NCBI RefSeq assembly: GCF_013214175.1
Contig: NZ_JABSPA010000002.1
Location: forward strand, 868,001-932,000
Source: Colwellia sp.
GTDB lineage: Bacteria; Pseudomonadota; Gammaproteobacteria; Enterobacterales; Alteromonadaceae
DNA length: 64,000 nt
Reading direction: 5' to 3'
Each line of letters starts with the position of its first letter. The first letter of the stretch is position 1. The notes below the pieces were generated by a model, which saw only the letters and a program-made list of their open reading frames with translations, did not search any database and was not told the origin of the DNA. The position numbers and the translations under genes were made by a program. This document shows, in pieces, positions 63,306 through 64,000 of this stretch.

Positions 63306-63353
63306 AAGTTGGATAATGACTGAGGTATTAAGCGCTCAGTCATTATCCAACTT
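63306..63353. terminator. Perfect 19-bp inverted repeat after the short-chain dehydrogenase gene
   Basis: Arms 63306-63324 and 63335-63353 are perfectly complementary with a 10-nt loop, 8 bp past the stop at 63361. There is no long T run, so it may act as a processing or stability hairpin rather than a simple terminator. Confidence 0.6.
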
Positions 63354-63360
63354 GGTATTG

Positions 63361-64000
63361 CTACCAAGGTAATGTTTCACCATTAGAGTGCTTAAATACG
63401 CCTGAATCGGCCATGGTTAAGTTGTCCATTAGAGCGATTAATCGCTGTGCTGCGACATCGGCGCTGATATCACCATTGTTTAACACGCCATCGCTATTGA
63501 CCATCTCAGTTTGCACGTAACCTGGGTGATAAATACCAACAGCGATATTTTCTGCACTAAGGTCTCTTGCTAATGAAACCGCGGCAATATTTAGTGCTGC
63601 TTTTGACATGCGATAACCGTATCTGCCACCAGAAGTATTGTCGGTGATGGAGCCCATTCTTGAGGTGATTAAGCCTATTTTGCTACCCGCAGATAAATTA
63701 CCGAGTAAAGCGTGGCTCAAGCATAGTGGTGCTAGGGCATTAACATTAAATTGCTCGATAATAGTCTCTTGATTTAGGTCGCTTAGTTGCTCATCACGTA
63801 AAATACCGGCATTGTTGATCAATAAATCAATGTTAATACTACTAAGAGCTGAGACAGCAGTATCGATACCTGCTTGTGTGGCAATATCAACCTGCGCTAC
63901 CACATTGACGCCAAGGGCATCTAATTGTGCAGAGCTGTGACGACACAGTGCATAAACGCTATCGCCACGTTGTTGACAAATTTTAGCCATGGCATAACCG
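63361..64000 (-). CDS. Short-chain dehydrogenase/reductase, 5' end outside the window
   Basis: The partial SDR has LLINNAGIL (family NNAG motif), the catalytic Tyr-Lys pair in YGYRMSKAALN and a Ser in the ITSRMG strand, then HPGYVQTEMV after the catalytic site. The frame is open beyond the first ATG at 63990 (codons for G-Y-A precede it), and the missing Rossmann glycine motif must lie outside the window, so that ATG is not the start. It belongs to the classical SDRs close to the C-factor/CsgA-like group. The substrate is unknown. Confidence 0.9.
   Translation of the reverse strand, partial: GYAMAKICQQRGDSVYALCRHSSAQLDALGVNVVAQVDIATQAGIDTAVSALSSINIDLLINNAGILRDEQLSDLNQETIIEQFNVNALAPLCLSHALLGNLSAGSKIGLITSRMGSITDNTSGGRYGYRMSKAALNIAAVSLARDLSAENIAVGIYHPGYVQTEMVNSDGVLNNGDISADVAAQRLIALMDNLTMADSGVFKHSNGETLPW

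Noticed and set aside
1-64000. Prophage, integron, CRISPR, toxin-antitoxin or defence system
   Set aside because: No phage structural genes, integrase, spaced repeat array, nuclease-helicase set or small paired toxin genes could be found. Almost all genes are housekeeping or known families.

Overview
The window looks like chromosomal DNA of a marine gammaproteobacterium of the Alteromonadales, most likely Colwellia or a close relative. This rests on AT-rich codon use, the gammaproteobacterial gene orders hslV-hslU, rpsU-yqeY-dnaG-rpoD, degQ-degS with zapG and zapE, and panB-panC-folK-pcnB, and protein sequences close to the Alteromonadales forms of housekeeping genes. There is no prophage, integron, CRISPR array, secretion island or defence island. 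Mobile DNA is limited to one MITE-like element, a REP-like pair, a decayed REP-type transposase and short tandem repeats.

Layout. Positions 1-11.3 kb form a signalling region. It opens with the 3' part of a DUF885 metallopeptidase and a c-di-GMP-I riboswitch on the minus strand with no gene behind it. Next come a TPR protein with a degenerate GGDEF domain, a small coupled membrane protein, a membrane GGDEF-EAL protein degenerate in both domains, rraA, a membrane GGDEF-EAL protein with an intact EAL domain, and a chemoreceptor with a sigma-28-like promoter. Positions 11.4-17.4 kb carry a DUF971 gene, hslU, hslV (sigma-32-like promoter), an ftsN-like gene, priA and rpmE, followed by three tandem 80-bp repeats. 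Positions 17.8-24.8 kb hold a large DUF5117-type metalloprotease, an ECF sigma factor, its likely anti-sigma factor, a DUF4097 protein and dnaB.

Positions 25-31.7 kb are metabolic: yjbQ, a VOC protein, purU, a VF530 protein, a peroxiredoxin-glutaredoxin with an OxyR-type box, and hutG-hutF behind a HutC-type operator. Positions 31.9-43.7 kb contain ccoG-srkA-dsbA, degS, degQ, zapG, zapE, cnoX, uppP, folK, folB and plsY. Positions 43.7-50.8 kb carry tsaD, the macromolecular synthesis operon, an outer-membrane protein and a CAU-anticodon tRNA that is probably tRNA-Ile2. Positions 51-59.2 kb are more accessory: an alkaline phosphatase lipoprotein behind a Pho box, a transposase remnant, a secreted GH19 chitinase, upp-uraA, ytoQ, a urea transporter and the decapitated tail of a GlyGly-CTERM-like protein. 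The window ends with panC, panB, a second folK, pcnB and a short-chain dehydrogenase cut by the edge.

The strongest unusual signal is at 1.6-6.1 kb. An apparently orphan c-di-GMP riboswitch, with a downstream segment able to pair with its conserved core, points away from a run of proteins whose GGDEF and EAL active sites are lost. Several recognisable regulatory sites (OxyR, HutC, PhoB, sigma-28, sigma-32) match the genes behind them. All calls come from reading the sequence; no database search was run.
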